A DNA stretch of 64,000 nucleotides from UBA1479 sp002706405 (GTDB lineage Bacteria; Pseudomonadota; Alphaproteobacteria; Rhodospirillales; Casp-alpha2): NCBI GenBank assembly GCA_963972255.1, contig CAXATO010000003.1, positions 1 to 64,000 of the forward strand, in the 5' to 3' direction. The notes beneath the pieces are model-generated. The model was given only the letters and a program-made list of their open reading frames with translations, was not told where the DNA came from and did not search any database. Below are positions 7,703 to 16,800 of the stretch, piece by piece. Numbering within the stretch: the first letter of the stretch is position 1; every line of letters begins with the position of its first letter. Position numbers and translations under genes: made by a program.

Positions 7703-9385
7703 ATGATGGCGCGATCACCAATGCTGGGCGCGCGCCTGCGGCGGCTCCGCAAGGACCGCGGACTGACGCAGGTTAAATTAGCCGAAATCCTCGGCATTTC
7801 GCCCAGCTACCTGAACATGATTGAACATAACGACCGGCCTTTGACCGTGTCGCTGCTGCTGAAGCTCTCGGAAGCGCTCGGCGTCGATCTGCGGGACTTT
7901 TCCGCCGGCGATGAGGTTCGCATCAAAAGCGACCTGGAAGAGGCCCTGTCCGATCCCATGTTCGGCGGCACCCGTCCCTCGGCGGCGGAGCTCGACGAAT
8001 TCGTGACCTCCGTGCCCGATATCTGCCGTTCGTTCCTGCGCCTCTACCGCTCCTACCGAAACAGCCGCGAGGACGTGGAGGCGCTGACGGACAAGCTGGC
8101 ATCCAGCCCCTACCTGGTGGCCTCCAGCCATTCCGTGCGTACGCTGCTGACTTCGGTTCGAAGCTTTTCGGAAATCCTGCTCGATAACATCGATCTGGCG
8201 GCGGCGGAGCGTCAGCAGTTTCTCGGCATTGTCGTGGACGGTACGGAGAAGCTCACCCTTCAGGTCGATGAATTGCTGCGCTTCATCACCGGTGAAAATC
8301 TCGACAGCCTGCTCGACAGCCGCACGCCGGCGGAAGAGGTCGGCGACTTCACCGAGCGTAACGACAATTTCTTCGACGACCTGGACAGCCGGGCGGAGGC
8401 GCTGCGCGCCGAAATCGGCATGGAAACCGTGGGTCTGTTCTCGCGCCTGTCAGAGGTGCTGCGGGATCGCTTTGGGATCGAGGTGGAAACGTCGGGTGCG
8501 GGCGAGGGCGACCTGGGCGGCGCGGCCGGTCCCGCCGTGCGTCTGGAGCCCGGGCAGGGCGGCGACGGCGGGCGGCTGATCGTGCGCGACGACCTGGCCT
8601 TGCCCAGTCTGCGGTTTCATCTGGCGCGCGAAACGGGCCGCCGTGCTGCGGCCGATCTGATCGATGCCTGGGTCGGGGAGGCTGATTTGTCTCCCGCCTC
8701 CGAAGATCTTTGCCGCGACTATCTGGCGGGATATTTCGCCGCCGCCGTGCTGATGCCCTACGGCGCCTTTCTGGATCGGGCGCGGGCGTACCGTTACGAC
8801 GTGGAACGCCTGAGTCAGGCCTTCGGCGTCAGCCTGGAGCAGGCCTGCCGCCGCCTGGCGACCTTGCGCCGCCCGGGCCAGGAAGGCGTGCGCTTCCACT
8901 TTCTGCGGATCGACAGTGCCGGCAACGTGTTTCGCCGGGTGCCGGGATCGGGATTGCCGATCCCCCGGTTCGCGGGCATTTGCCCGCGCTGGAACGTGCA
9001 TGCGGCAAGCGGGCGGCCGGGCAATGTCGACGCCCAGGTCCTGCAGCTTGCGGACGGCAGCGCCTATCTTTCCGTTGCCTTCGGTCAACGCCGCCCGGGG
9101 GCCGGATTCAACGCGCCCGACGGCGGCTATGCGCTGGCGCTCGGCTGCCGGCTCGAGGACGCGGGGGAATTGGTCTATTCGGGCGGCCTGGATTTGACGC
9201 GGTCCGAGACCTTCCTGCCGGTCGGGGTGACCTGCCGGCTGTGCGAGCGGACCGACTGCGCCGAGCGGGCCCATCCGACCCTCATTCATGCGGTCGAGCG
9301 CGCGCCGGCCGGGCCGGACAAGTCCGCCCTCAAGACGGCCCGAAAGCGGGCCGTGGCCGCGCAGGCGAGCTCCCACGGCGATTGA
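7703..9385 (+). CDS. XRE-family short-chain-acyl type regulator (RamB/ScfR-like) with HisKA-like region
   Basis: A 560-residue cytoplasmic regulator. Residues ~8-58 form an XRE helix-turn-helix (RKDRGLTQVKLAEILGIS). The C-terminal half matches the DUF2083/IrrE-like architecture of short-chain-fatty-acid regulators, with the cysteine cluster CRLCERTDCAERAHP near the end. The metallopeptidase HExxH is absent (HLARET instead), as is common in this family. Residues ~135-200 resemble a HisKA dimerisation helix: SSHSVRTLLTSVRSFSEILL with His143 where the kinase H-box would be, but no ATPase domain. The start at 7703 follows GAGGGGGA. Likely target: acyl-CoA or propionate/acetate metabolism (inference). 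Confidence 0.85.
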   Translation: MMARSPMLGARLRRLRKDRGLTQVKLAEILGISPSYLNMIEHNDRPLTVSLLLKLSEALGVDLRDFSAGDEVRIKSDLEEALSDPMFGGTRPSAAELDEFVTSVPDICRSFLRLYRSYRNSREDVEALTDKLASSPYLVASSHSVRTLLTSVRSFSEILLDNIDLAAAERQQFLGIVVDGTEKLTLQVDELLRFITGENLDSLLDSRTPAEEVGDFTERNDNFFDDLDSRAEALRAEIGMETVGLFSRLSEVLRDRFGIEVETSGAGEGDLGGAAGPAVRLEPGQGGDGGRLIVRDDLALPSLRFHLARETGRRAAADLIDAWVGEADLSPASEDLCRDYLAGYFAAAVLMPYGAFLDRARAYRYDVERLSQAFGVSLEQACRRLATLRRPGQEGVRFHFLRIDSAGNVFRRVPGSGLPIPRFAGICPRWNVHAASGRPGNVDAQVLQLADGSAYLSVAFGQRRPGAGFNAPDGGYALALGCRLEDAGELVYSGGLDLTRSETFLPVGVTCRLCERTDCAERAHPTLIHAVERAPAGPDKSALKTARKRAVAAQASSHGD

Positions 9386-9433
9386 CCGCGGCGCCCGGCG
9401 CGCCCTCTGTTTTCCAGGCACGCAGACAAAAAA

Positions 9434-9458
9434 AGCGCGGGCCTTGCGGGCCCGCGCT
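9434..9458 (-). terminator. Rho-independent terminator for the 26-residue peptide gene
   Basis: A perfect 10-bp GC-rich stem (AGCGCGGGCC with its complement) closes a 5-nt loop. On the minus strand it is followed by a run of seven T residues (plus-strand A run 9428-9434). This orientation terminates transcription coming from the small peptide gene at 9487-9567. On the plus strand there is no T tract, so it is not a good terminator for the regulator gene. Confidence 0.85.
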
Positions 9459-9486
9459 CGATCATCAGTCTTTGGGACGATAGAAC

Positions 9487-9567
9487 CTAGCTGGTCAGGA
9501 TGCCGATCGCGATGAGAACGGCGAAGACAACCGGAAGGATCAGGAATGCTTTATTGATCTTGCCCAT
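9487..9567 (-). CDS. 26-residue single-pass membrane peptide
   Basis: An ATG reading frame of 26 residues beginning MGKINKAFLILPV and ending IGILTS, too short for ordinary ORF calling. It has a basic N-terminus (K3, K6) and one hydrophobic helix, about residues 8-24. Support for a real gene: a good ribosome site GGGAGAAG at proper spacing, a plausible promoter at 9670-9697, and a strong dedicated terminator 28 bp after the stop. No family was recognised. Short membrane peptides of this sort usually act as subunits or regulators of larger membrane complexes, or as type I toxins; no candidate partner is adjacent. Confidence 0.6.
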   Translation of the reverse strand: MGKINKAFLILPVVFAVLIAIGILTS

Positions 9568-9669
9568 GACTGCTTCTCCCATTGTGAAATTTGTAAACCA
9601 GCACCGCGCTAAAATCCGGCGAACCGGGCCTTGGCGGGCGACCGACAAATGTCGGATGTCGTATTGTTA

Positions 9670-9697
9670 ATATTACACTCGATTTTTTGTATGACAA
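9670..9697 (-). promoter_or_regulatory. Candidate housekeeping promoter for the 26-residue peptide
   Basis: On the minus strand TTGTCA (9697-9692, 5 of 6 to the -35 consensus) is followed after 16 nt by TAATAT (9675-9670, 4 of 6 to the -10). It lies about 100 bp upstream of the peptide start. The surroundings (9650-9790) are strikingly AT-rich for this genome. Confidence 0.35.
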
Positions 9698-9915
9698 CTT
9701 AATTACTGATTTCATTATAAAAATCACGTCAAGGTATGTGTGTAAAATTATGTAATCATGTGAAGTCTGTTAATAAATAAAAGTCGATCAAGCCGCCAGG
9801 CGTGATGCCGCAGGGCGGAGAGTGATTGATTTTATGGGCGGATTTTGCCGGGACGGGCGCACCTTGAGCCCGGAGCGCCGCCGCCGCCGTAGGGCGGCGC
9901 GGCCACCCGGCGACC

Positions 9916-9945
9916 GGCCCGTTCCGGCCCGTTCCGGCCCGTTCC
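9916..9945 (+). repeat. Three tandem copies of a 10-bp GC-rich unit
   Basis: GGCCCGTTCC occurs three times head to tail, followed by a partial fourth copy (GGCCCC). It lies between the 26-residue peptide promoter and the tup operator region. No function is evident; such units are prone to slippage. Confidence 0.8.
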
Positions 9946-9980
9946 GGCCCCGGTCGGCGCGGCGGGATTGCTTGCGCGAT

Positions 9981-10035
9981 TCCGTAAACTATGCAAAATT
10001 ACGTCAAATACGCATAACTATGCATAATTTACGGA
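9981..10035. promoter_or_regulatory. Paired repeats, candidate operator of the tungstate transporter operon
   Basis: Two 22-nt arms (9981-10002 and 10014-10035) form an imperfect inverted repeat with 18 of 22 positions matching. The same DNA also reads as a direct repeat of AACTATGCAaAATTACG (9987-10003) and AACTATGCATAATTTACG (10016-10033), about three helical turns apart. A CATAAT hexamer (10023-10028) inside the second copy could be a -10. It lies 60 bp before tupB, so repression by a tungstate-responsive factor is a reasonable inference. Confidence 0.5.
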
Positions 10036-10093
10036 CCTCGGGCCGAAATCGCCCCGCGTGTCCTGGGAACGGAAACGGGCGGACAGCCAGACG

Positions 10094-10801
10094 ATGCAGG
10101 ACTTCGGCGCGGCTTTTCTCACGGCCTTCAGCTTGCTGTTCAGCTTTGACGCGGACCTGATGGAGGTCATCGTGCTGTCGCTCCGCGTCAGCCTGACGGC
10201 GCTGCTGGCGGCGGGGATGATCGGGCTCAGCATCGGCGCCCTGCTGGCCGTCACGCGGTTTCCCGGCCGCGGCGTGGTGCTGATCGTCGTCAACTCCATG
10301 ATGGGATTACCGCCGGTGGTGGTCGGCCTGATCGTCTACATGCTGCTGTCCAATGCGGGGCCCTTGGGCTTCCTCGGCCTGCTTTATACGCCGACGGCCA
10401 TGATCATCGCCCAGGCGGTCCTGATCCTGCCGATCATCGCCGCCCTGTCGCGTCAGGTGATCGAAGACCTGCACCAGGAATACGCCGACCAGTTCCGCTC
10501 GTTCTGCGTGCCCACGGGGCGGATGATGATCGAGCTTCTGTGGGACGCGCGCTATTCCCTGCTGACGGTCATGCTGGCCGGGCTCGGCCGCGCCATGGCC
10601 GAGGTTGGTGCCGTCATCATCGTCGGCGGCAACATCAATCATCTGACCCGGGTCATGACCACGACCATCGCCCTGGAAACCTCGAAGGGGGACCTGGCGC
10701 TGGCGCTTGGCCTGGGCGTCGTCCTGCTGACCATCGCGCTGACCATCAACGCGGCGGTCATGGCCCTGAACGCGACAGCAAAAAGGCAGGCCTATGCCTG
10801 A
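10094..10801 (+). CDS. tupB: Tungstate ABC transporter permease TupB
   Basis: A 235-residue inner-membrane permease with about five hydrophobic segments. The EAA-type loop for ATPase contact is in the GLGRAMAEVGAVIIVGGN region, and MMGLPPVVVGLIVYMLLS is typical of TupB/WtpB-like permeases. ATG at 10094 is used; the frame opens 36 bp earlier without a better start. Its last 8 bp overlap the ATPase gene, showing coupling. Specificity for tungstate rather than molybdate is inferred from the complete tupBCA set, and above all from the TupA sequence. Confidence 0.9.
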   Translation: MQDFGAAFLTAFSLLFSFDADLMEVIVLSLRVSLTALLAAGMIGLSIGALLAVTRFPGRGVVLIVVNSMMGLPPVVVGLIVYMLLSNAGPLGFLGLLYTPTAMIIAQAVLILPIIAALSRQVIEDLHQEYADQFRSFCVPTGRMMIELLWDARYSLLTVMLAGLGRAMAEVGAVIIVGGNINHLTRVMTTTIALETSKGDLALALGLGVVLLTIALTINAAVMALNATAKRQAYA

Positions 10802-11564
10802 TTTACGCGCCCCCAACGTGGTCGACCTGCGCACCGACCGGGACGCCGCCCCCGGCGCCGACCTGTTCCCCCTGACCGTCGAGGACCTGACCTTTCAGGT
10901 CGGCGGCACGGTGCTGATCAAGGGAATCGACCTGACCCTGGACGGCGGCGGCGTCACCGTCATCATGGGGCCCAACGGGGCGGGAAAAAGCATTCTGCTG
11001 CGCCTGCTGCACGGCCTGCTCGAACCCTCGGGCGGCTGGGTCGGCTGGGGTGGGCGCCTGTTGGACGAAACCGTCCGCCGGCGTCAGGCCATGGTGTTCC
11101 AGCGCGCGGTGATGCTGCGCCGATCGGTCGCGGCCAACATCGATTTCGTGCTGCGCCTGCGCGGCCGTGCCGACCCGGCCCGGCGGCGCGAGATCCTGGA
11201 ACACGCTGGTTTGGCCGCCCATGCGGATCAGCCGGCGCGGCTGCTCTCCGGCGGCGAACAGCAGCGCCTGGCCCTGGCCCGGGCGTTGGCCACCGAACCG
11301 GACGTGCTGTTCATGGACGAGCCGACCTCCAACCTGGATCCGGCCTCGACCCTGGTGATCGAAGACATCACCAAGGCGGCCCGCGACCGGGGCACCAAGA
11401 TCATCTTCATTACCCACGACATGGGCCAGGCCCGCCGCCTGGCCGACGACGTGGTGTTCATGCACCGCGGCAAGGTGCTGGAGCACAGCCCGGCGACCGC
11501 GTTCTTCAACCAGCCGACCTCGGCCGAGGCCGGCGACTATATGGCGGGCAAGATCATTCTGTGA
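10794..11564 (+). CDS. tupC: Tungstate ABC transporter ATP-binding protein TupC
   Basis: A 256-residue ABC ATPase. Walker A is GPNGAGKS, the signature LLSGGEQQRLALARAL, Walker B VLFMDEPTSNLD, and the H-loop ITHD. The first ~25 residues are a short polar extension (LRTDRDAAPGADL). It overlaps tupB by 8 bp and is followed 68 bp later by tupA. It drives tungstate import through TupB. The gene order B-C-A differs from the frequent A-B-C order. Confidence 0.92.
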   Translation: MPDLRAPNVVDLRTDRDAAPGADLFPLTVEDLTFQVGGTVLIKGIDLTLDGGGVTVIMGPNGAGKSILLRLLHGLLEPSGGWVGWGGRLLDETVRRRQAMVFQRAVMLRRSVAANIDFVLRLRGRADPARRREILEHAGLAAHADQPARLLSGGEQQRLALARALATEPDVLFMDEPTSNLDPASTLVIEDITKAARDRGTKIIFITHDMGQARRLADDVVFMHRGKVLEHSPATAFFNQPTSAEAGDYMAGKIIL

Positions 11565-11632
11565 CCCGTCCACCTCAAGGGACATTTCAGCTCAATAAAT
11601 CTTAATCCGAACCAGCAATCAGGGAGTTACCC

Positions 11633-12472
11633 ATGAAGCATCTCAAACGGATCACCTTCGGCGCGGCCGCCCTGGCCCTCGCCGTGGCGGCCTTCCACAC
11701 GGCCCCGGCCCAGGCCGACGGCAAGTCGATCATCGTGCAGTCGACGACCTCGACCCAGAACTCGGGCCTGTACGATTACATGCTGCCGATCTTCGAGAAG
11801 AAGACGGGCATCAAGGTCAACGTGGTTGCCGTCGGCACCGGCCAGGCGATCAAGAACGCCCAGAACTGTGACGGCGACGTGCTGCTGGTCCATGCCAAGC
11901 CGGCCGAGGAAAAATTCGTCAGCGCGGGCTTCGGCGTGAAGCGCTCCGACGTCATGTACAACGACTTCATCGTCGTCGGCCCGCCCGCCGACCCGGCCAA
12001 GGTCGGCGGCATGAAGGACGCGCCCAAGGCCTTCAAGATGATCGGCGACGCCAAGGCGATCTTCGCCTCGCGCGGCGACAACTCGGGCACCCATAAGAAG
12101 GAAGTCCGCCTGTGGAAGGCCGCCGGCGTCGACATCAAGAAGGCGTCGGGCGAATGGTACCGGGAAACCGGCAGCGGCATGGGCGCCACCCTCAACGCCG
12201 CCGTCGGCATGGGGGCCTATGCCCTGACCGACCGCGCCACCTGGATCAGCTTCAAGAACAAGGGCGACTACAAAATCCAGGTCGAGGGCGACAAGCAGCT
12301 GTTCAACCAGTACGGCATCATCATGGTCAACCCGAAGAAATGCCCCAAGGTGAAACAGGCCGAAGCCCAGGTCTTCATCGATTGGGTTCTGTCCAAGGAT
12401 GGCCAGGACACCATCGCGTCCTACAAGCTGAACGGCCTGCAGCTGTTCTTCCCGAACGGCAAGTCGTCGTAA
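11633..12472 (+). CDS. tupA: Tungstate-binding periplasmic protein TupA
   Basis: A 279-residue exported binding protein. A Sec signal peptide ends around AQA-DG (residue ~27). The anion-binding motif VQSTTSTQNSGLYD is the TupA hallmark (TTTSTQxSG). Other family landmarks are NDFIVVGPPADPA, SRGDNSGTHKKE and ETGSGMGATLNAA. The long spacing from tupC and an independent ribosome site (CAGGGAG) fit the higher expression usual for binding proteins. A terminator follows. It supplies tungstate for W- or Mo-pterin enzymes encoded elsewhere. Confidence 0.94.
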   Translation: MKHLKRITFGAAALALAVAAFHTAPAQADGKSIIVQSTTSTQNSGLYDYMLPIFEKKTGIKVNVVAVGTGQAIKNAQNCDGDVLLVHAKPAEEKFVSAGFGVKRSDVMYNDFIVVGPPADPAKVGGMKDAPKAFKMIGDAKAIFASRGDNSGTHKKEVRLWKAAGVDIKKASGEWYRETGSGMGATLNAAVGMGAYALTDRATWISFKNKGDYKIQVEGDKQLFNQYGIIMVNPKKCPKVKQAEAQVFIDWVLSKDGQDTIASYKLNGLQLFFPNGKSS

Positions 12473-12496
12473 CCGGGCGGTTATCATCCGATCCGG

Positions 12497-12524
12497 AAAG
12501 GGCGGGCCTTTGAGTCCGCCCTTT
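12497..12524 (+). terminator. Rho-independent terminator of the tupBCA operon
   Basis: AAAGGGCGG and CCGCCCTTT form a 9-bp stem around a 10-nt loop, followed directly by a T run. It lies 25 bp after the tupA stop, in the correct orientation for the operon. Confidence 0.85.
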
Positions 12525-12573
12525 TTCACGCCATTCAGCAGTCCCGGCGGTTTCTAAGATTGAACCACAGAGA

Positions 12574-12634
12574 CAGTGAGGCGGTGAGGGAATGAATTTC
12601 CGGTCATCTCCCCTGCTATCTCATCGCCTCACTG
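12574..12634. repeat. Long inverted repeat between tupA and the HTH-PBP regulator
   Basis: CAGTGAGGCGGTGAG (12574-12588) and CTCATCGCCTCACTG (12620-12634) are complementary at 14 of 15 positions, with a 31-nt loop. It lies between convergent genes and lacks a T tract. It looks more like a dispersed palindromic element than a simple terminator. Confidence 0.5.
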
Positions 12635-12690
12635 CCGCAGTGGTTTTCTTTTTCTTCGGCTGCCAAGACGCTGCAATGGGCACAGGAACA

Positions 12691-13611
12691 TCACGCGCCG
12701 ACGAAATGCACCCGCCCCAGGCCGGAGATGTCGTAGCCGCCCATGGTCTGGGCCTTGAAGCGGAATTCTTCTGAGCGGCAGAAGGCGAGGAACGCCTGCA
12801 TGGGCGGCTCGAACCAGGCCTTGCGGTCGACCAGCAGGTCGAAGCGTTCGCGCAGGATCGGCACGAACGCCAACTTGAACTGCGCCGCCGAGGGGCGCAG
12901 CCCCAGCGTGACTTCTCCCATGTGACTGGCGACCACTTCCGCCGCGTCCGTTTCCGTGCGCGCGGGCTCGGTCATCACGCAGTCGTCGGGCCCGATCCCG
13001 GCTTCGGCCAGGAGGTGTTCCAGCAGGGCCTGCGATCCGGCCTCGGCCTGGCGCGGCACGATCAGCCGCCCCCGCAGGTCGGTGATGGCGGTGAACCGGT
13101 CGGCGGTCGTGGGGTCGATCACCAAGCCCCGGTCCCGCCAGGCGAATTCGACCAGCACGCAGGGAGCCGCCGCCGCATAGCGCCGGGCCCAACCGATGTT
13201 CCAGGCCGCATCGTCGTCGCTGTTTCCGGCCTCCGGATTGAACATGTGCAGGCCGGCGGCGACGCCTTCGAATTCGGCGAACCGCGCCAGCCCGTCGGCG
13301 GAGCCGTCGAAAAAGGTCGCGAGCCCGCAGCGCGACTGACGCAGCGCCCAATCCAGCAGCGGATCGTGAGAGCCCAGAAACACGCCGGGCCGGGCCCTGG
13401 CGGGCGCGGCCGCCAGGGGTGTCGCGGCGGCCGTCGCGCCGTCGCCGACCATGCCGCGGGCGACCCAGGCTTCGATCTCGGCGCGGGGAAACAGCAGTTT
13501 GCCCATGGCGCGGGAGCACGGAATGCGTCCCGAGGCGGCCAGGTCATAGACCTTGCGCTGCTTGATGCGCAGAAAGTCCGCCAGCTCCTTGGTGGTCATG
13601 TATTCGGTCAT
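12691..13611 (-). CDS. HTH (excisionase-type) regulator with periplasmic-binding-like domain
   Basis: A 306-residue cytoplasmic protein. Residues ~1-50 are a MerR/excisionase-type DNA-binding domain (MTTKELADFLRIKQRKVYDL ... FPRAEIEAWV). The rest resembles a substrate-binding (PBP type 2) fold of the molybdate/tungstate-binding class, as in one-component oxyanion regulators. There is no signal peptide. It is convergent with tupBCA, which suggests a tungstate or molybdate sensor for that operon (inference). The internal Met at residue 5 is an alternative start. Confidence in the architecture is high and in the ligand moderate. Confidence 0.8.
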   Translation of the reverse strand: MTEYMTTKELADFLRIKQRKVYDLAASGRIPCSRAMGKLLFPRAEIEAWVARGMVGDGATAAATPLAAAPARARPGVFLGSHDPLLDWALRQSRCGLATFFDGSADGLARFAEFEGVAAGLHMFNPEAGNSDDDAAWNIGWARRYAAAAPCVLVEFAWRDRGLVIDPTTADRFTAITDLRGRLIVPRQAEAGSQALLEHLLAEAGIGPDDCVMTEPARTETDAAEVVASHMGEVTLGLRPSAAQFKLAFVPILRERFDLLVDRKAWFEPPMQAFLAFCRSEEFRFKAQTMGGYDISGLGRVHFVGA

Positions 13612-13762
13612 GGGGCCGCAGTTTTGCGGAAAGGGCCGTTATTTACAAGGTGACATAACGGGAGAAATTTTGCTGCGGATCAAACTCAAGCGCGATGGGG
13701 ATGGCGGGTTGGCCATCGCGCGTTCTTGCCTTGCGCAATTCCACGGTTTTTGTTTGAAATTC

Positions 13763-13793
13763 GATTGGTTTCTGTAACCTATAGAAACCGATC
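13763..13793. promoter_or_regulatory. Palindrome upstream of the restriction-modification gene
   Basis: GGTTTCT and AGAAACC form perfect 7-bp arms around a 9-nt spacer (13767-13789). The arms extend to 11 bp with one mismatch (13763-13793). It ends about 50 bp before the start of the enzyme gene and overlaps a possible -10 (TATAGA, 13780-13785). It is a candidate operator or, less likely, a methylation-sensitive control site. Confidence 0.45.
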
Positions 13794-13842
13794 CGTTGCT
13801 CCGAATTTTCGGATTTGATGTAGTCGGACGGGGACAGAGAAT

Positions 13843-16800
13843 TTGAAGAAATTGGAACAAGCCGTCGAGGAATACTTCGCGAGACTTCAAGCGTTGAAAT
13901 CGACTGGTGCTGCCACTTCGGAGACAACCTATTACTCGGCATTGGAGGGCTTGCTGAATTTTATCGGCAAGGACCTCAAGCCGAAGGTGTTTTGCGTGTC
14001 GCAACTTGCGAATCAGGGTGCGGGGCATCCGGATTTCGGCATGTACACGGCGAATCAATGCCAAAAAGGCGAGCCGAAACCTGGTCAAAAACCCGAACGT
14101 GGGGTGATCGAGGTCAAGGGGACGTCAGACGACACTTGGCTGACCGCCGACACCGGACAGATCAGCAAGTATTGGGGAGCCTATCGCCTTGTCCTCGTCA
14201 CCAATTACAGGGATTTCCTGCTAGTCGGCGAGAATGCCGCTGGCCACGCGACCAAACTTGAATCGTTCAGACTTGCCAACACGGAGTCCGAATTTTGGAG
14301 CCGCACCCTGACGGCACGGAAGTATGCGCAGGAAGTCGGCCAGAGTTTTGGGGAGTACTTGAAGCGGGCGTTGACGCAGAGCGTGTCCCTGCGTGAACCG
14401 AGGGACGTTGCTTGGTTCCTGGCCTCCTATGCCCGGGACGCCTTGGGGCGGGTGGAGGAAAAGGGCGACGTTCCCGCCCTGAAATCCGTTCGCACGGCGC
14501 TGGAGGAAGCGCTTGGCGTCCACTTCACCGGGGACAAGGGGGCTCACTTTTTTCAATCCACCTTAGTGCAGACGTTGTTCTATGGCGTGTTCTCCGCCTG
14601 GGTTCTCTGGTCACGACAGGTACCGCCGCCAACGGGCGCATTCGATTGGCGGTCTGCCGTGTGGCATCTTCGCGTGCCGATGTTGCAGGCCCTGTTCCAG
14701 CAGGTTTCGGACCCGACCAAACTAAAGGCCCTTGATCTGGTCGAACTGCTGGATTGGGCGGGGGCAGCCTTGAACCGCATCGACCGGAAGGAATTCTTTT
14801 CTCGGTTCAAGGATGCCGAGGCGGTGCAATACTTCTACGAACCGTTCCTTGAAGCCTTCGATCCCGCGCTTCGCAAGGAACTGGGTGTCTGGTACACGCC
14901 ACCCGAGGTCGTAACCTACATGGTCGCGCGGGTGGACAAGGCATTGAAGGACGATCTCGGCATCGCGGACGGCCTTGCCGCCGACAACGTCTATATTCTC
15001 GATCCCTGTACCGGGACGGGCTCCTATCTTGCGGAAACGCTTCGAAAGATTTCCAGCAATTTGGAAGACAAGGGACTCGGTGCCCTCAAGGGCCCGATGG
15101 TCAAGAAGGCGGCGACGGAACGGGTGTTCGGTTTCGAGATCATGCCCGCCCCCTTCGTCGTCGCCCATTTGCAGATCGGCTTGGTCCTCCAATCCTTGCA
15201 GGCGCCTCTCACCGACGACGGAACGGAGCGCGCGGGCGTTTACCTGACCAATGCTCTGACCGGATGGGAGCCGACGGAAAAGGAAAAGCAGCACGTGGCC
15301 TTTCCGGAAATGGAGGAGGAACGGGACCGCGCCAACGAGGTGAAGCGGGAAAAGCCCATCCTCGTGATCCTGGGCAATCCGCCCTATAACGGCTTTGCGG
15401 GCATGGCGATGGAAGAAGAGCGCAGCCTCTCCGACGCTTACCGGACCGTGAAGAAGGTCCGCAAGCCCGAAGGGCAAGGCCTGAACGACCTATATGTCCG
15501 CTTTTTCCGCATGGCTGAACGTCGAATTGCTGAAAAGACGGGCCAGGGAATCATCTGTTTCATCAGCAATTACTCCTGGCTCGATGGCCTGTCCTTCACG
15601 GGCATGCGTGAACGTTACCTGGAGGTGTTTGATGCCATCCGGATCGATAGTTTGAACGGTGATGCCTACCGCACCGGCAAGGTTGCGCCGGACGGCACGC
15701 CGGACCCCAGCATCTTCTCTACCGATCACAACCGCGAGGGCATTCAGGTCGGCACCGCCATCACAACGTTGGTCCGCAAGCAGGAGTCGACGCCTTGCAA
15801 CGAGGTCGAGGTGCGGAATCTTTGGGGACAGAAAAAGCATCAAATTCTTCTGGATAGCGCTGGTGTCTCTGCTGAGAAATTGTATGAGGGGGTGGAGCCA
15901 AGTATGGCGCTAGGGCTCCCTTACTTGGCGGCGGCGGTTTCGACTTCATATTTTGATTGGCCGAGTCTGTCGGAATTATTGCCTGCGTCGTTTCCCGGTG
16001 TGAAAACTAGCCGTGATGAATTTCTTGTGGATGTTGATGAGCAAGCGCTGCAGAACAGAATCATTGATTATTTTGACGCTTCGATACCTGATGATGTCAT
16101 AAGGGAGAAATATCCTTCAATTTTGAATAATGCGGGCCGATTTGATGGCCCAGCGATCCGAATGAAGTTAAAGGCGCGTGGGATCGCTCCTGGGAATTTC
16201 GTTCGGTACTTATATCGCCCTTTAGATGCGCGCTGGCTGTATTGGGAGCCCGATACTAAATTGCTCGATGAGAAAAGATCAGAATACTTTTCTCATATTT
16301 TTGAGGGAAATTTCTGGATCGAAGCGCGAGAGAAGCAGACTAAAGAAGATTTTAATCGTGGGACGGTTACGTCCGTGTTGGCCGACAATTTTGGAAGCGG
16401 ACTTTCAACCTTCTTTCCCGCTTACCTTCGTGAGACCCATTCCAACGGCGATAATGGCCTTGTTGAGAAGCGCCCCAATCTTCTGAAGTCCGTCGAGGAT
16501 AAATTATCCGAGATTGGATTGGGTGTTGAGGACTTGTTCCACCATATCGTCTCTGTTCTGCATAGCCCCATGTATCGAGCGGAAAACGCAGGCGCGCTGC
16601 GCATGGATTGGCCGCGTGTCCCGTTTCCCGAAAAACCGGCGGTATTGACGGCGTCAGCAGAGCTTGGCCGCCAATTGGCGGCCTTGATGGAGCCGGAGAA
16701 ACCGGTGAGCGGCGTCACCATTGGCGTTCGTGCAGAGTTAAAGGCGCTGGGCGTGCCGTCGAAGGTCGGCGGCGGCGATCTTGCGGCCAACGACTTCGCT

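Larger units (their letters stand above)
9568..10093. other. 526-bp intergenic region: AT-rich block, GC repeats and tup operator candidates
   Basis: No protein-coding gene is supported. From the left it holds the ribosome site, leader and promoter of the 26-residue peptide, an AT-rich block (~9650-9790), a GC-rich stretch with three tandem copies of GGCCCGTTCC (9916-9945), and the paired TATGCA-containing repeats (9981-10035) just before tupB. It is the shared control region of two divergent units. Confidence 0.6.

Noticed and set aside
9800..9900. GC-rich hairpins resembling a riboswitch before tupB
   Set aside because: Stems can be drawn, but no known molybdenum/tungsten cofactor riboswitch core was recognised.
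12592..12774. Plus-strand ORF with a hydrophobic, cysteine-containing start resembling a lipoprotein
   Set aside because: It overlaps the end of the HTH-PBP regulator on the other strand, starts inside an inverted repeat and has no ribosome site.
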